This document shows positions 8,130 to 17,900 of a stretch of DNA of 64,000 bases, piece by piece; position 1 is the first letter of the stretch, and every line of letters starts with the position of its first letter. Position numbers and translations under genes: made by a program. The notes under the pieces were generated by a model, which was not told the origin of the DNA, did not search any database, and worked only from the letters and a program-made list of their open reading frames with translations. Source of the stretch: Roseimicrobium sp. ORNL1 (lineage in GTDB: Bacteria; Verrucomicrobiota; Verrucomicrobiia; Verrucomicrobiales; Verrucomicrobiaceae). The stretch covers positions 310,001-374,000 of the forward strand of contig NZ_CP049143.1 of NCBI RefSeq assembly GCF_011044495.1. The letters are read 5' to 3'.

Positions 8130-8347
8130 GGCATGGGTGAGATCCTATCCCGACTCAAGGTGATCCCGGATTGCCCGGAATTGATTTTGTGTCAGACGCA
8201 AACAGACCGGGGGGTGCGATTCGAAGAAGACTTCCCCTGTTCTTCCATGCGCAAAAGTGTTCTGCCCAGATCGCCTCGAATCCTGTCCTTCTCGCGAGCA
8301 TCCCGCTGCCCTCGTCGATAGTCGTCTTCCTCAAGTATTGGAACACC

Positions 8348-11300
8348 ATGGAAGGCTCGCTCGATATCCGACCGCGTGGGAGTGCTCGCAAGCCTGAGGC
8401 ATCCCCGGCGGGCGGCTTGCCGTTTGAGATGCTCATCCAGAATTCCCCGTTGGGCATGTTTCTGGTCGATGCGGATTTTAAGATTCAGCAGATCAATCCC
8501 GCGGCGTTGCCCGCCTTCGGTTCCATTCCCCACCTGATTGGCCGCGACTTGGTGGAGGTCACGTACCTCATGTGGCCCCAGGAATACGCAGCGGAAATCG
8601 TGGACCGGTTCCGCCGTACGCTGGAAACTGGGGAGCCGTATACCGCGCCCCGCATCGCTGAAGAGCGGCGTGATCGCGCAGTCACGGAGTTCTACGAGTG
8701 GAGCATTCATCGCGTGCCGCTTCTGGATGGACAGTCGGGAGTGGTCTGCTACTTCCGGGACATCTCCGCCAGCGTCACCGCGGAGCAGCGATTGAGGGAT
8801 ACCCAGGCGGACAATGAACGTCAGCGCCGCCTGTATGAGACCATTCTCTCAAACACCCCGGACCTCACCTACGTCTTCGACCTCAATCACCGCTTCACCT
8901 ATGCGAATGCCGTGCTTCTGCGCATGTGGGGCAAGACCTGGGACGAGGCGATCGGAAAGACTTGTCTGGAGCTGGGATACGAGCCCTGGCACGCGGAGAT
9001 GCATGACCGCGAGATTGAGCAGGTGATTGCCACGAAGGCTCCCATTCGTGGTGAAGTGCCCTTTGCCGGCACCTTTGGCCGCCGCATTTACGACTACATC
9101 TTCGTGCCCGTGTTCGATGCAGACGGGAATGTGGAGGCCATCGCAGGCACCACACGCGATGTCACCGAGCGCAAGGCTACCGAACTCCGCCACAGCTTCC
9201 TGGTAAGTCTTGACGACGCCTTGCGCCCCCTCATTGACCCGCAGGAGATCACGCTCACCGCGGCACGCTTGCTCGGGGAACACTTTCACGTGGACCGCTG
9301 TGCCTACGCCGATATCGAGGCGGACGAGGATACCATGAACCTGACGGGCAACTACATGCGCCGCCCGGACATCAGGAGCATCGTGGGCAGGCTCAGGTTT
9401 GCGGACTTCGGTCAGGAGGTCCTGCAACTTATGCGCGAAGACAAAGCCTACGTCGTGCATGACGTGGACACGCATCAGCCGCCGGTGGAAAATCTGGCTG
9501 CCTACCGCGCCACGCAGATTCAGGCCGTCATCTGTGTGCCTCTGCACAAGGCGGGACGCTTCGTGGCCGCCATGGCCGTGCACATGGCGACGCCTCGAGT
9601 GTGGTCCCCGGATGAGGTGGAGTTGCTCAGAGCCGTGGCGGCCCGCTGCTGGGAGTCCATCGAGCGCGCGCGACTGGAGCGTGGACTTCGCGAGAGTGAG
9701 GGGCGGTTCCGCGCCTTCGTGACGGCCAGCTCGGATGTGGTCTATCGCATGAATGCCGATTGGACCGTGATGCAGCAGCTCGCCGGCCGGGACTTCATCG
9801 AGAATACCCCTGAGCCGGAGCACAACTGGATGGAAAAGTACATCCACCCGGCAGACCGGCGCATGGTCGAGGCGGCGGTTGAGACAGCCATCCGTACCAA
9901 GGGTGAGTTCCAATTGGAACACCGTGTCTTTCGTGTGGACGGCAGTCTGGGCTGGACGTTCTCGCGCGCCATTCCCCTGCTGGATTCGGAGGGACGGATC
10001 ACCGAGTGGTTCGGCACGGCCAGCGATGTCACGGAGAACAGACACGCGGAAGAAGCCCTGCGGGAAAGTGAAGCGCGCTATCGCTCCCTGTTCGAATCCA
10101 TCGACGAAGGATTCTGTGTGATCGAGATGCTGTATGATGATCAGCAGCGCCCTGTGGACTACCGCTTTATCGAAGTGAATCCCGCCTTCGAAAAGCAGGC
10201 AGGCATGCAAGATGTCGTCGGGAAGCGCATGCTGGAGTTTGTCTCGAGCATCGAAGAACACTGGCTGGAGAACTACGACCGGGTGGTCAAGACAGGCCAG
10301 TCCAATCGCTTTGCGGCGGAATACAAGGGACTCGACCGGTGGTTCGACGTGTATGCCTTCCGCATCGGCGACACCGGGGATACTCGCCTGGCGGTTCTGT
10401 TCAACGACATCACCGAACGCAAGATGGCGGAAGACGTCCTGCGCGCCAGTGAGGAGCGCGCCCGTGCGGCCTCCGCGGCGAAGGACGCCTTCCTCGCCCA
10501 GCTGTCGCATGAGCTCCGCACGCCATTGACTCCGGTGCTGATGACCGCCGCCACGTTGCGCGACGATCCCAGCATCAATGACCACGGTCGTGAGGCCTTC
10601 GCCATGATTGAGCGCTTCATCAATCTCGAGGCCCGTTTGATTGATGACTTGCTGGACATCACCCGAGTAACCCAGGGCAAGCTGGCACTCCGCTTTGAAG
10701 TCTGCGACATTCATCACATCCTCACCCAGGCCATCGAAATCATCCGCGATGGCGCGCGGGAAAAAGGCATCACGCTTCAAGCCGACCTCAAGGCCCGGCG
10801 CACCGCTTTCCTGGGAGATGCCGCCAGACTCCAGCAGGTCTTCTGGAACATCCTGCAGAATGCGGTGAAGTACTCCTCCGGCGGCACCGTTGTTCACATC
10901 ACGACGCGGGACACGTCTGCATCCCATGCCGATGCGGCCCCGCGAGGGATAGTCATCGAAGTCAGCGACACCGGCATGGGATTCGATCCGGCGGAGGGTG
11001 AGAAGCTCTTCCAGCCGTTCCATCAGGCGGACGCCGCGAAGGGGGCAGGCCTCGGCCTGGGTCTCGCCATCGCCAGGGCCATTGTGGAGCAGCACTCCGG
11101 CAGCATTGTGGGAACGAGTGAAGGTGAGGGATGCGGGGCGAAGTTTGTTGTCGAGTTGCCCACCATCGCTCCGCCCACTGGCAAACCCCGCTCAGAACCA
11201 AAGGACCAGATCATTCACCGCTCGCTGCCGACTCGTTCCTTGCGCCTGCTGCTGGTGGAGGATCACGAGGCAACCCTGCAGGTGCTCTCGCGTTTCCTGA

Positions 11301-11614
11301 CGCACGCCGGCCATGTGGTCACCGTGGCCAGATCCATCCGTGAAGGGCGCGAGATCGCCGGGCAGCAGGCCTTCGACTTTGTCGTTTCCGACCTGGGACT
11401 TCCCGATGGCGTGGGGACCGAATTGATGAAGGAACTCCGGGACACCCATGGACTGACCGGTGTGGCGCTCAGTGGCTACGGCATGGAAGAAGATGTCCGC
11501 CGTTCCCGGGCCGCAGGGTTCGCCGCGCATCTCGTGAAGCCGGTGAAGTTCGAGGAACTGCAAAGCGCCCTCAGAGCTCTCGCGATGGAGAAGGACGAGA
11601 GTAACGGAGCGTGA
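8348..11614 (+). CDS. Multi-PAS/GAF hybrid sensor histidine kinase
   Basis: This 1088-aa kinase starts at the ATG at 8348. Order of domains: PAS (about 25-150, SPLGMFLVDADFKIQQINPA), PAS (about 165-280, NTPDLTYVFDLNHRF), GAF (about 290-440), PAS (about 455-560), PAS (about 570-695), HisKA with the phospho-accepting His721 in LSHELRTPL, HATPase (N box NILQNAVKYSS; GLGLGLAIAR), and a C-terminal receiver (LLLVEDHEA) with the phospho-acceptor Asp1015 in VVSDLGLPDG. There are no clear transmembrane segments, so it is probably cytoplasmic. The signal is unknown and no separate response regulator is adjacent; output may go through a phosphotransfer protein elsewhere. Confidence 0.9.
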   Translation: MEGSLDIRPRGSARKPEASPAGGLPFEMLIQNSPLGMFLVDADFKIQQINPAALPAFGSIPHLIGRDLVEVTYLMWPQEYAAEIVDRFRRTLETGEPYTAPRIAEERRDRAVTEFYEWSIHRVPLLDGQSGVVCYFRDISASVTAEQRLRDTQADNERQRRLYETILSNTPDLTYVFDLNHRFTYANAVLLRMWGKTWDEAIGKTCLELGYEPWHAEMHDREIEQVIATKAPIRGEVPFAGTFGRRIYDYIFVPVFDADGNVEAIAGTTRDVTERKATELRHSFLVSLDDALRPLIDPQEITLTAARLLGEHFHVDRCAYADIEADEDTMNLTGNYMRRPDIRSIVGRLRFADFGQEVLQLMREDKAYVVHDVDTHQPPVENLAAYRATQIQAVICVPLHKAGRFVAAMAVHMATPRVWSPDEVELLRAVAARCWESIERARLERGLRESEGRFRAFVTASSDVVYRMNADWTVMQQLAGRDFIENTPEPEHNWMEKYIHPADRRMVEAAVETAIRTKGEFQLEHRVFRVDGSLGWTFSRAIPLLDSEGRITEWFGTASDVTENRHAEEALRESEARYRSLFESIDEGFCVIEMLYDDQQRPVDYRFIEVNPAFEKQAGMQDVVGKRMLEFVSSIEEHWLENYDRVVKTGQSNRFAAEYKGLDRWFDVYAFRIGDTGDTRLAVLFNDITERKMAEDVLRASEERARAASAAKDAFLAQLSHELRTPLTPVLMTAATLRDDPSINDHGREAFAMIERFINLEARLIDDLLDITRVTQGKLALRFEVCDIHHILTQAIEIIRDGAREKGITLQADLKARRTAFLGDAARLQQVFWNILQNAVKYSSGGTVVHITTRDTSASHADAAPRGIVIEVSDTGMGFDPAEGEKLFQPFHQADAAKGAGLGLGLAIARAIVEQHSGSIVGTSEGEGCGAKFVVELPTIAPPTGKPRSEPKDQIIHRSLPTRSLRLLLVEDHEATLQVLSRFLTHAGHVVTVARSIREGREIAGQQAFDFVVSDLGLPDGVGTELMKELRDTHGLTGVALSGYGMEEDVRRSRAAGFAAHLVKPVKFEELQSALRALAMEKDESNGA

Positions 11615-11630
11615 GTGGAGGTTGCGCGAG

Positions 11631-12182
11631 TTACCTCTGCAGCATGTTGAGCGGATCGGCTGCTGCTACAGCAGCAGCAGCAGCCTTCACCTGGTACGCC
11701 GCGAGTATTTCCGCCGCGCATTCTTCAGGACTGCGCGTGCTGGTATCCACCTCCAGATCATAGCTGCGATTTTCGTGAACAATCGGTAGCTGGTACGCCG
11801 CGAGGCCAATGCGCCGGTCCCCACGCGACACCTCGCGATGCTGCACCACTTCCAGCGGGCAACGCACGCCCACCACGAGCACAGGATGATCTGCGAGTGC
11901 AGCCAGGCAATCGACATACCAGGAGTCCTGCTCGAAAACGTGGTCAATCACGCCTGGAAACGGCCCTGAGAGAAGCAAGCGCATGGACTGGTGCAGACTC
12001 GCGATGCTGTGCTTGTGGCAGGCCCGGCGCATCTCCGCATTCTCGATGGCATCCCAGCGGAACATCTCCGTGAAATCATCCAGCGCGATGCGGATGAACG
12101 GCTCCGGCGACAGCTTCTGAATGGCCTTCGCGATGCTGGTCTTGCCGGCGCTCGAAGTGCCGTTGAGGAGGATGGCGGGCAT
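11631..12182 (-). CDS. Chloramphenicol 3-O-phosphotransferase-like P-loop kinase
   Basis: This 183-aa protein starts at the ATG at 12182. The N-terminal P-loop LNGTSSAGKTS and the later ALDDF and VRCPLEVVQHRE segments match the chloramphenicol phosphotransferase (CPT) family, small kinases that phosphorylate chloramphenicol or other small hydroxyl substrates. Many relatives occur outside antibiotic producers, so resistance cannot be assumed. Near the C-terminus an AAAAAVAAA run is encoded by a (GCT/AGC)n triplet tract at about 11657-11685, which may vary in length. The gene converges on the hybrid kinase gene. Confidence 0.75.
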   Translation of the reverse strand: MPAILLNGTSSAGKTSIAKAIQKLSPEPFIRIALDDFTEMFRWDAIENAEMRRACHKHSIASLHQSMRLLLSGPFPGVIDHVFEQDSWYVDCLAALADHPVLVVGVRCPLEVVQHREVSRGDRRIGLAAYQLPIVHENRSYDLEVDTSTRSPEECAAEILAAYQVKAAAAAVAAADPLNMLQR

Positions 12183-12278
12183 GCAGGGAACCTTTCGTTG
12201 GAGGGGTAGGATGTTCTTCGACGAAAATGCAAAATCAATGCCAGCTTTCCACTGTCGAGTCGTGTGAAAGGATGCATC

Positions 12279-12420
12279 GTCCAAGGAGCGGCACTAGCCT
12301 TAGTGCCGGTGGTGGGCAACCCTGGGTGCGGAGCCATTTCCAGATGTTATATCGGCAGTTCACATTTGCCTCGCTCCGTTCACCTCGTTGACGGCACTAG
12401 GCTAGTGCCGCTCCTTGGAC
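12279..12420. repeat. REPIN-like inverted repeat, copy 2
   Basis: The left arm at 12279-12308 starts GTCCAAGGAGCGGCACTAGC; the right arm at 12391-12420 is its reverse complement apart from one base. Each arm contains its own hairpin (GGCACTAgccTTAGTGCC). The arms are separated by about 82 bp of unrelated sequence. It shares the CAAGGAGCGGC edge with the element at 2649-2725. The whole intergenic region 12183-12476 holds this element and no gene. Confidence 0.8.
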
Positions 12421-12476
12421 TGTCGGTGTTTCAGGTGCCTGGGCGATGGCTAGATTGAGGCCAGTCGTTGTCGCGC

Positions 12477-13148
12477 CTACATGAACTGAACCGCCACGGA
12501 GACAATTCTGCCGTCCACGGAGCCAATTTTCACTTCGTGCACACCGTCGCAGTCACCCGCCGAGACGAGAAACCCCACCCGGTTTCCGGTTTCATCCGCA
12601 AGCCAGAGGCGCAGGGGGGAACGGCCGGCTTCTACAAGTCCGTCCACGATGTGTCTTTCAAAACGTCTTTCATTCCAGCTTGCCCTGCCGTTTTCGGTCA
12701 AGAAGCACAGCCATCCCGTATCCATCACCATGGCGTTCTCCTTGCGTTGGACCCGCCCTTCGGGACCTCCTTCGAGACGGATGAGGAGCTGGCTGACGAG
12801 GCAGAAATCGTCGGTGAACTTCTCTTCCAGCTCGATGGTATAGGTGCCATCCATCTTACCGACTTCGGAGTATTCGCCTTTGTCATCAGCGGAGAAGACG
12901 TTGCTGACCCACAGAGGCGTACTGGGTGCCTCCATCGTCCCCATGGATGTCTTCCGGGTGGACAACCCGGTTCTCCAGGACCGTGCGGGCTTTGGCGAAA
13001 GTTTTTCGCATAGCAAGGCCAGCAGCAGAAACAGAAATCCCAGCCCACAAACCACGCCGCCTGCCAGTTCGTGGATCCAGGCGATGATGAGCCCAAGGAC
13101 CGTCGTCACCAAGGAGAGTCTCAGGAAGTGTTTGGCAGCGCGTTCCAC
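12477..13148 (-). CDS. Hypothetical membrane protein with soluble C-terminal domain
   Basis: This 223-aa protein has two adjacent hydrophobic helices at about residues 10-46 (LSLVTTVLGLIIAWIH; VVCGLGFLFLLLALLC), then a predicted cytoplasmic or periplasmic beta-rich domain (SEVGKMDGTYTIELEEKF; GWLCFLTENGRASWNERRFE). No family was recognised. It lies downstream of the sigma-factor gene on the same strand, but a terminator separates them. Confidence 0.6.
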   Translation of the reverse strand: MERAAKHFLRLSLVTTVLGLIIAWIHELAGGVVCGLGFLFLLLALLCEKLSPKPARSWRTGLSTRKTSMGTMEAPSTPLWVSNVFSADDKGEYSEVGKMDGTYTIELEEKFTDDFCLVSQLLIRLEGGPEGRVQRKENAMVMDTGWLCFLTENGRASWNERRFERHIVDGLVEAGRSPLRLWLADETGNRVGFLVSAGDCDGVHEVKIGSVDGRIVSVAVQFM

Positions 13149-13203
13149 GGTAGGAAGTAGGATTGGCTTCCACCATATCTGATCTCATCAACCGGCAGCA
13201 AAA

Positions 13204-13242
13204 CAAAAAGGCACCACCATTGGATTGGCGATGCCTTTCTGA
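13204..13242 (-). terminator. Rho-independent terminator of the sigma-factor gene
   Basis: On the minus strand AAAGGCA...TGCCTTT forms a stem followed by TTTTTGTTTT. It begins about 22 bp past the stop codon of the sigma gene, which ends at 13265. Confidence 0.7.
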
Positions 13243-13264
13243 AAACCTGGGTGCAGCCGAAGCT

Positions 13265-14164
13265 TTAGTCCACCAGTGCGGCTTCCTTCTTCTTCTTGCG
13301 GCCCTTCTTGCCACCGGCATTGCGGAGCGCCTTGGGAATCGGGTCTTCCTTCTTCTGCAGGGCGCGGCGCAGTTTGCGCAGGGCGATGTTCTGCAGCTGG
13401 CGGATACGTTCGCGGGTCACGCCGAACTCCTGGCCCACTTCTTCAAGGGTGCGCGCCTTCTGGCCGTTGAGGCCGAAGCGGGCATCGATGATCTTGCGCT
13501 CGCGCTCATCCAGAACCGTCAGCAAGCCGTCGAGCTGGCTGTGCATGTTCTTGTGGCTGAGAAGCTCGAAGGGGTTGTGCGCATTTTCGTCGCCCACGAT
13601 TTCACCGAACTCGGTGCTGTCGTCGTCGCTGATGGGGGCGTCGAGGGACGCGGGACGCATGGACGCGGTTTTGAGCTGGCTCAGCTTGGACCGGTCGATA
13701 CCGATTTCCTCGGAGAGTTCGTCATCGGTGGGCTCGCGGCCGAGTTCCTCGGACATGGCCATGGCCACGCGGCGCATCTTGGAGATCTTGTCCACCATGT
13801 GCACGGGCAGGCGAATCGTCTTGGACTGGTTCGCCAGGGCGCGCTTGATGGACTGCTTGATCCACCACGCGGCATACGTGGAAAGCTTGCCGCCCTTGTT
13901 CGGGTCGAAGCGTTCCACCGCCTTCATGAGGCCGATGTTGCCCTCGGAAATGAGGTCGAGGAGGGGAAGACCGTAATTCGCGTAATCTTGGGCAATCTTG
14001 ACTACGAGACGCAGATTTGCCTTGATCATGTGGGCGCGCGCTTCAGGGTCGCCCTTCTTGATGCGGTCAGCCAGCTCAACCTCCTGTTGGGGCGTAAGCA
14101 AATCGGTCTTTCCGATCTCGCGGAGGTAGATCTTGATGCCGCCGTCTAGTTCCATATTGGCCAT
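13265..14164 (-). CDS. RNA polymerase sigma-70 factor, group 1/2 (RpoD/RpoS-like)
   Basis: This 299-aa sigma factor has region 1.2 (IKIYLREIGKTDLLTPQQE, residues 10-28), region 2 (NLRLVVKIAQDYANYGLPL...; DLISEGNIGLMKAVERFD; YAAWWIKQSIKRAL, about 50-110) for core binding and -10 recognition, region 3 (about 120-200) and region 4 with the -35 helix-turn-helix (TLEEVGQEFGVTRERIRQLQ, about 240-262). It lacks the long region 1.1 of housekeeping RpoD, so it fits a compact group-2 (stationary-phase/stress) sigma factor. The C-terminus ends in an unusual Lys-rich extension (GGKKGRKKKKEAALVD). It is monocistronic. Confidence 0.9.
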   Translation of the reverse strand: MANMELDGGIKIYLREIGKTDLLTPQQEVELADRIKKGDPEARAHMIKANLRLVVKIAQDYANYGLPLLDLISEGNIGLMKAVERFDPNKGGKLSTYAAWWIKQSIKRALANQSKTIRLPVHMVDKISKMRRVAMAMSEELGREPTDDELSEEIGIDRSKLSQLKTASMRPASLDAPISDDDSTEFGEIVGDENAHNPFELLSHKNMHSQLDGLLTVLDERERKIIDARFGLNGQKARTLEEVGQEFGVTRERIRQLQNIALRKLRRALQKKEDPIPKALRNAGGKKGRKKKKEAALVD

Positions 14165-14396
14165 AAAGTGAGGGAGGGAGAAATTTGGGGGGTGGTCAAT
14201 CTAACTTACGTCTGGCGCTTTTCTTCCACTTTTTTAAGCAAAATGTTGGCCAGACTCTGGACGTTTTAAGACCGGGTTCCGGTCACTGGAAGATGACGCC
14301 CCTCGTGGCGCCTTGGATACCTTTCTCGTTCAACCAAAAACACCATGATCGGTCAATCCTAAACTTCATAATTGTAAAGGTTTCGAAATATTTGGT

Positions 14397-14882
14397 TCAG
14401 TAAGAAACACGGTCCGTTTTCGCCAACCACTCGGTGAACGCTTCCCTTGCCTCGTTTTGTAGCAATTGCCGGGCCGGAAGTGCCCGTTCCGTGTGCTTTT
14501 TCGGGATTTCCAGGTAGAGGTATTCGTCGTCGAAGCCGCTCGCGGCGGCATCCTCACGGGAGGCGGCGAAAACCAGCCGGTCCACCCGGGCCCAGTACGC
14601 CGCCGCCAGGCACATGGGGCAGGGCTCGCAGCTCGCGTAGAGGACGCACCCCTCAAGGGTGAACCTTCCCAGCCGCTGACCGGCATCCCGGATGGCCACG
14701 ATTTCCGCGTGGGCCGTGGGGTCGTTGGTGGAGAGGACTTGGTTCCAGCCTTCGCCTACCACCTGCCCCTCCTGCACCACCACCGAGCCGAACGGCCCAC
14801 CATCCCCCTTCACCATATGCTCCCGGGAGAGGCGAATGGCCTCTCGCAGGAACGGGATGTCGGGGTCGGCGGATGGGCTCAT
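14397..14882 (-). CDS. Guanine deaminase-type nucleoside/base deaminase
   Basis: This 161-aa zinc-dependent deaminase of the CDA fold has a zinc-ligand and catalytic HAE in DPTAHAEIVAIRDAG and the PCPMC pair in YASCEPCPMCLAAAYWAR. The later SGFDDEYLYLEI segment resembles bacterial guanine deaminases (GuaD), which convert guanine to xanthine, more than TadA tRNA deaminases. Substrate assignment is by motif resemblance. It follows the sigma gene on the same strand across a 232-bp spacer. Confidence 0.82.
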   Translation of the reverse strand: MSPSADPDIPFLREAIRLSREHMVKGDGGPFGSVVVQEGQVVGEGWNQVLSTNDPTAHAEIVAIRDAGQRLGRFTLEGCVLYASCEPCPMCLAAAYWARVDRLVFAASREDAAASGFDDEYLYLEIPKKHTERALPARQLLQNEAREAFTEWLAKTDRVSY

Positions 14883-14900
14883 GCGGATTTGGAGGGGTCA

Positions 14901-14920
14901 CGCCCGTGAGAAAACGGGCG
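14901..14920. terminator. Stem-loop between the giant secreted protein gene and the deaminase
   Basis: CGCCCGT-gagaaa-ACGGGCG is a perfect 7-bp stem with a 6-nt loop, placed between two minus-strand genes. There is no U-run, so it may be a weak or Rho-assisted terminator, or a processing signal. Confidence 0.4.
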
Positions 14921-14998
14921 GGCGCACGATGGATGTCGAAATGTCGCGACTTGTGACAACAGGAGTGATTTTTTGCTGATTTAAAGATTCGATTTTTT

Positions 14999-17900
14999 TT
15001 ACTGCTGGGGCGGGTCCACTTCCCGGGTGGTCGCGCCATGGGTGTCGCTCAGGATGAGCAGGGCCAGCTTTTGCACCTGGCCCAGTTCGGAGGGTTTTAA
15101 CATCTGGCGGTCCAGTCCGTTGCTTGAAGAATTTGCCGCGGAGACCGGCAGAGGCACTGGAGGCGGGACGGGGGCGTTCTCCCCGCTGCTGTTCAGGCTC
15201 GCGTAGTCGAAGCGTCCGCGCAGGTCGGTGTAGCCGTCCTTGAAGAAGCGTACGGTGCCGTCGTTCAGACGGGCGTACACTTTGACATACGCCTTCGGCA
15301 CCGGCTTGTCCGTGCTGGAGTCGCGGGCCTCGAGACGACCATAGTTCTCGGTGATGGCGAGTTTCAGGGTGTTTGCGTGGTGGGGCTTGGCCCGGCGCTG
15401 ACCGGCGCCTACGATTTCTACGAGCACGTTTGCCTTGGCGAACTGGGCGGGCAGAGGGACATCCAGCGTGGTGGCGCCGGCGGGCAGGGCCTGGGTGGTG
15501 GTGAGGTTCGGCTTGATGATGCTGAACCGGCTCGCATCCTGGCTCACGAACGGGCTGCTGCTGAAGCTGAACTCGGGGTCCATGAGGTAGTAGTTCACGG
15601 TCACCTCGCCCAGGTTCTGCCAGTTCAGGGAGATGGTGCGGTTCTCCACCTTGAAGTCGAATCCAGGCTCCGTGGCGGCCAGTTCGCTCTGCTGCTTCTC
15701 GCGGTTCGGCTTGTCCTTGTCACCGGGCTTCGCGTCGTGGCCTTCGATTTCATCGAGCTGCGAGGTGACCTCGGCGAAGAGGTTCCGCCAGCGGTTCACG
15801 GAGTGGTCGGTGTACTTCGCGGCCAGCGTGCGTGCTTCGCCCGTGTTGCCCTCGTAGAAGGCAGCGTAGCAGCGGAAGTAATCATGCTGCAGCTTCGTGG
15901 GCAGGGCATTGGCATCGATGGTCTTGAAGCGGGCGAGTGCCTCCTCCACGCGATCCTGCAGGAAGAGGTAATACACCACACTCATGGAGTCGATGGCATC
16001 GAGCTGCGCCTTGTGCGCGAGCACGGCCAGCAGGGACTGGTACTGCTCCAGCACAGCGGGGTTCGCGATGCGCCATTCATTGCCCACGCGGTGGGCGCGC
16101 TGGTTCACCAGCGGGCTGTACTCCAGGTGCTCATACTCGTGGCGCTCGATGGGCTCCAGCGTCACCAGCTTTGTGGCGAGGTAGGGGCCGCATTGCGAGG
16201 TAAAGTCATCACGATGCTTCAGCCACTCGCGCAGGGAGGGTGTATCATTGTGTAGCAGGGCGTAGGTGCCGATGGTTTCATTCCACATGTGACGCTGGTT
16301 CAGCACCTTCACGAGCTGGCGGTAGAAGTCCGGCTTCTTGCAGCGCCACGCGATGCGCTCCAGCGGTAGGGTCTCGATGTTGTTCTGCGCAATGAAGGCC
16401 AGGGTGTCGGCATCGCTCGCTTCCTGCGAGACATAATCCCACGAGGCCTTGTCCACCTGGGTGAGCCTTGCCACCACGGGGAATTCAAAGGCCTTCGCCG
16501 TGCCCGCCACATTGCCACTCACAGCTACGCTCACCGGGAAGTGGGCGAACTTCGTGCCCGCAGCAGGAATTGCCGGGAAGTAGAAGTAGTACTCAAAGGT
16601 CTGCGTGGTGTACGGGGCCAGCTGCACACGGCGGGAGTTGGTGGCCTTGCTGCCCGCCACAGGCAGTGAGCCCTGGGGAATTTGCAGCAGCACCTCCGCC
16701 TTGGCGGGAGAACTGGTGGGATTCGTCACCACGACGTTTGCGCCATACACGGCACCCGTGAGGAACTCGGCGGTCACGTACTTCTCGAACTGCTCATTCC
16801 CCACCTGGCGATAGCGATCCCCATGACGGAAGAACACCTGGGACACAAGCAGGTCTGGGGTGAACGCGGTGCCAGGAGCGATGCCTTCCGGTCCGGGTGC
16901 CACGGCAGGCACGGCCTTGCGGTTCTCCGTCGCGGGCTTGATCTCCTTGTGATACACAATCACCGGACCCGCCGCAGTCAGGGTGAACTGGCCATTCTCC
17001 GCCTTCGTCAGGTGCTTGGGTGCCTCGAAAGGAAGGTCCAGCACGGCGAGCGCGAGCATCATCTCCGTGAAGTTGCGATGGGATTCCGCGACCTCGGAGG
17101 AAACGAAAGGACCCTTCGAACCTGCGGCGACCCAGGCGGCATAGTCACGCCAGAAGGCATTCACCGGCACGAGGTCGGCAATCTGCTCATGGATGCGCAG
17201 CTTGTAGTAGTTGTTCTCAGCCCATTCCTTCGTAGGTCCGAGCGCGCGGTACATGGCGCGGAACTGCAGGCGCACTCTCTCGGACGCATCGTCGCCGAAG
17301 TATGCGAGCGTACCTGCCGAGATGGTGGTGGCTCCGGTGTAGGTGTTTGCACTATCCAGAGTCATGTAGCCACCGCCGTTCTTTGCCACTGCCCCGCTAA
17401 TGGAAAGCTGACCCAGTGCAGCCTGTCGCTTCAGCGCTTCCTCGCGCGGTGCTTGCAGAGCGGGCAGTTCCTTCACGTCTTTGTCCGTTGCCTCGGCCAG
17501 CGCGACCATGTCACTTTGGGTCATGGACCGCTGCATCTCACCGCCTGCGATGGCGCTCAGTTTTCTTCGCGCACCGGGCGATTCTGCTATGCTATAGCTG
17601 TCCGCAATCATGGGCGCTGGAGCAGGTGCCGCCGTGGCAGGAGCAGACATGACCATGGCCTTGGGAGGACTCTTCGCAGCCTCTTGATCGGCTTTCTCCT
17701 TCTCCAACTCCAATCCGTATGCCACCGCACCCCTGCCTGCGGCATCTTCCAGCACACGACCGCGCAACGCTGTTTCAAACAAACGATCCTGTTCCTCGGG
17801 ATTCGGCGGAATCATTTCCCACAGCTCCTTGAGATGGCGTGCGGTGTTGAGGCCTTCGCCTTCGATGCGCTGTGCCAGCAGACTGCGCTCCACGGCATTG

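Noticed and set aside
8849-11095. 748-codon minus-strand frame
   Set aside because: It is fully antisense to the hybrid histidine kinase, which has clear PAS, HisKA, HATPase and REC motifs; the long frame results from high GC at third positions. Its product is His/Arg-rich with no domain.
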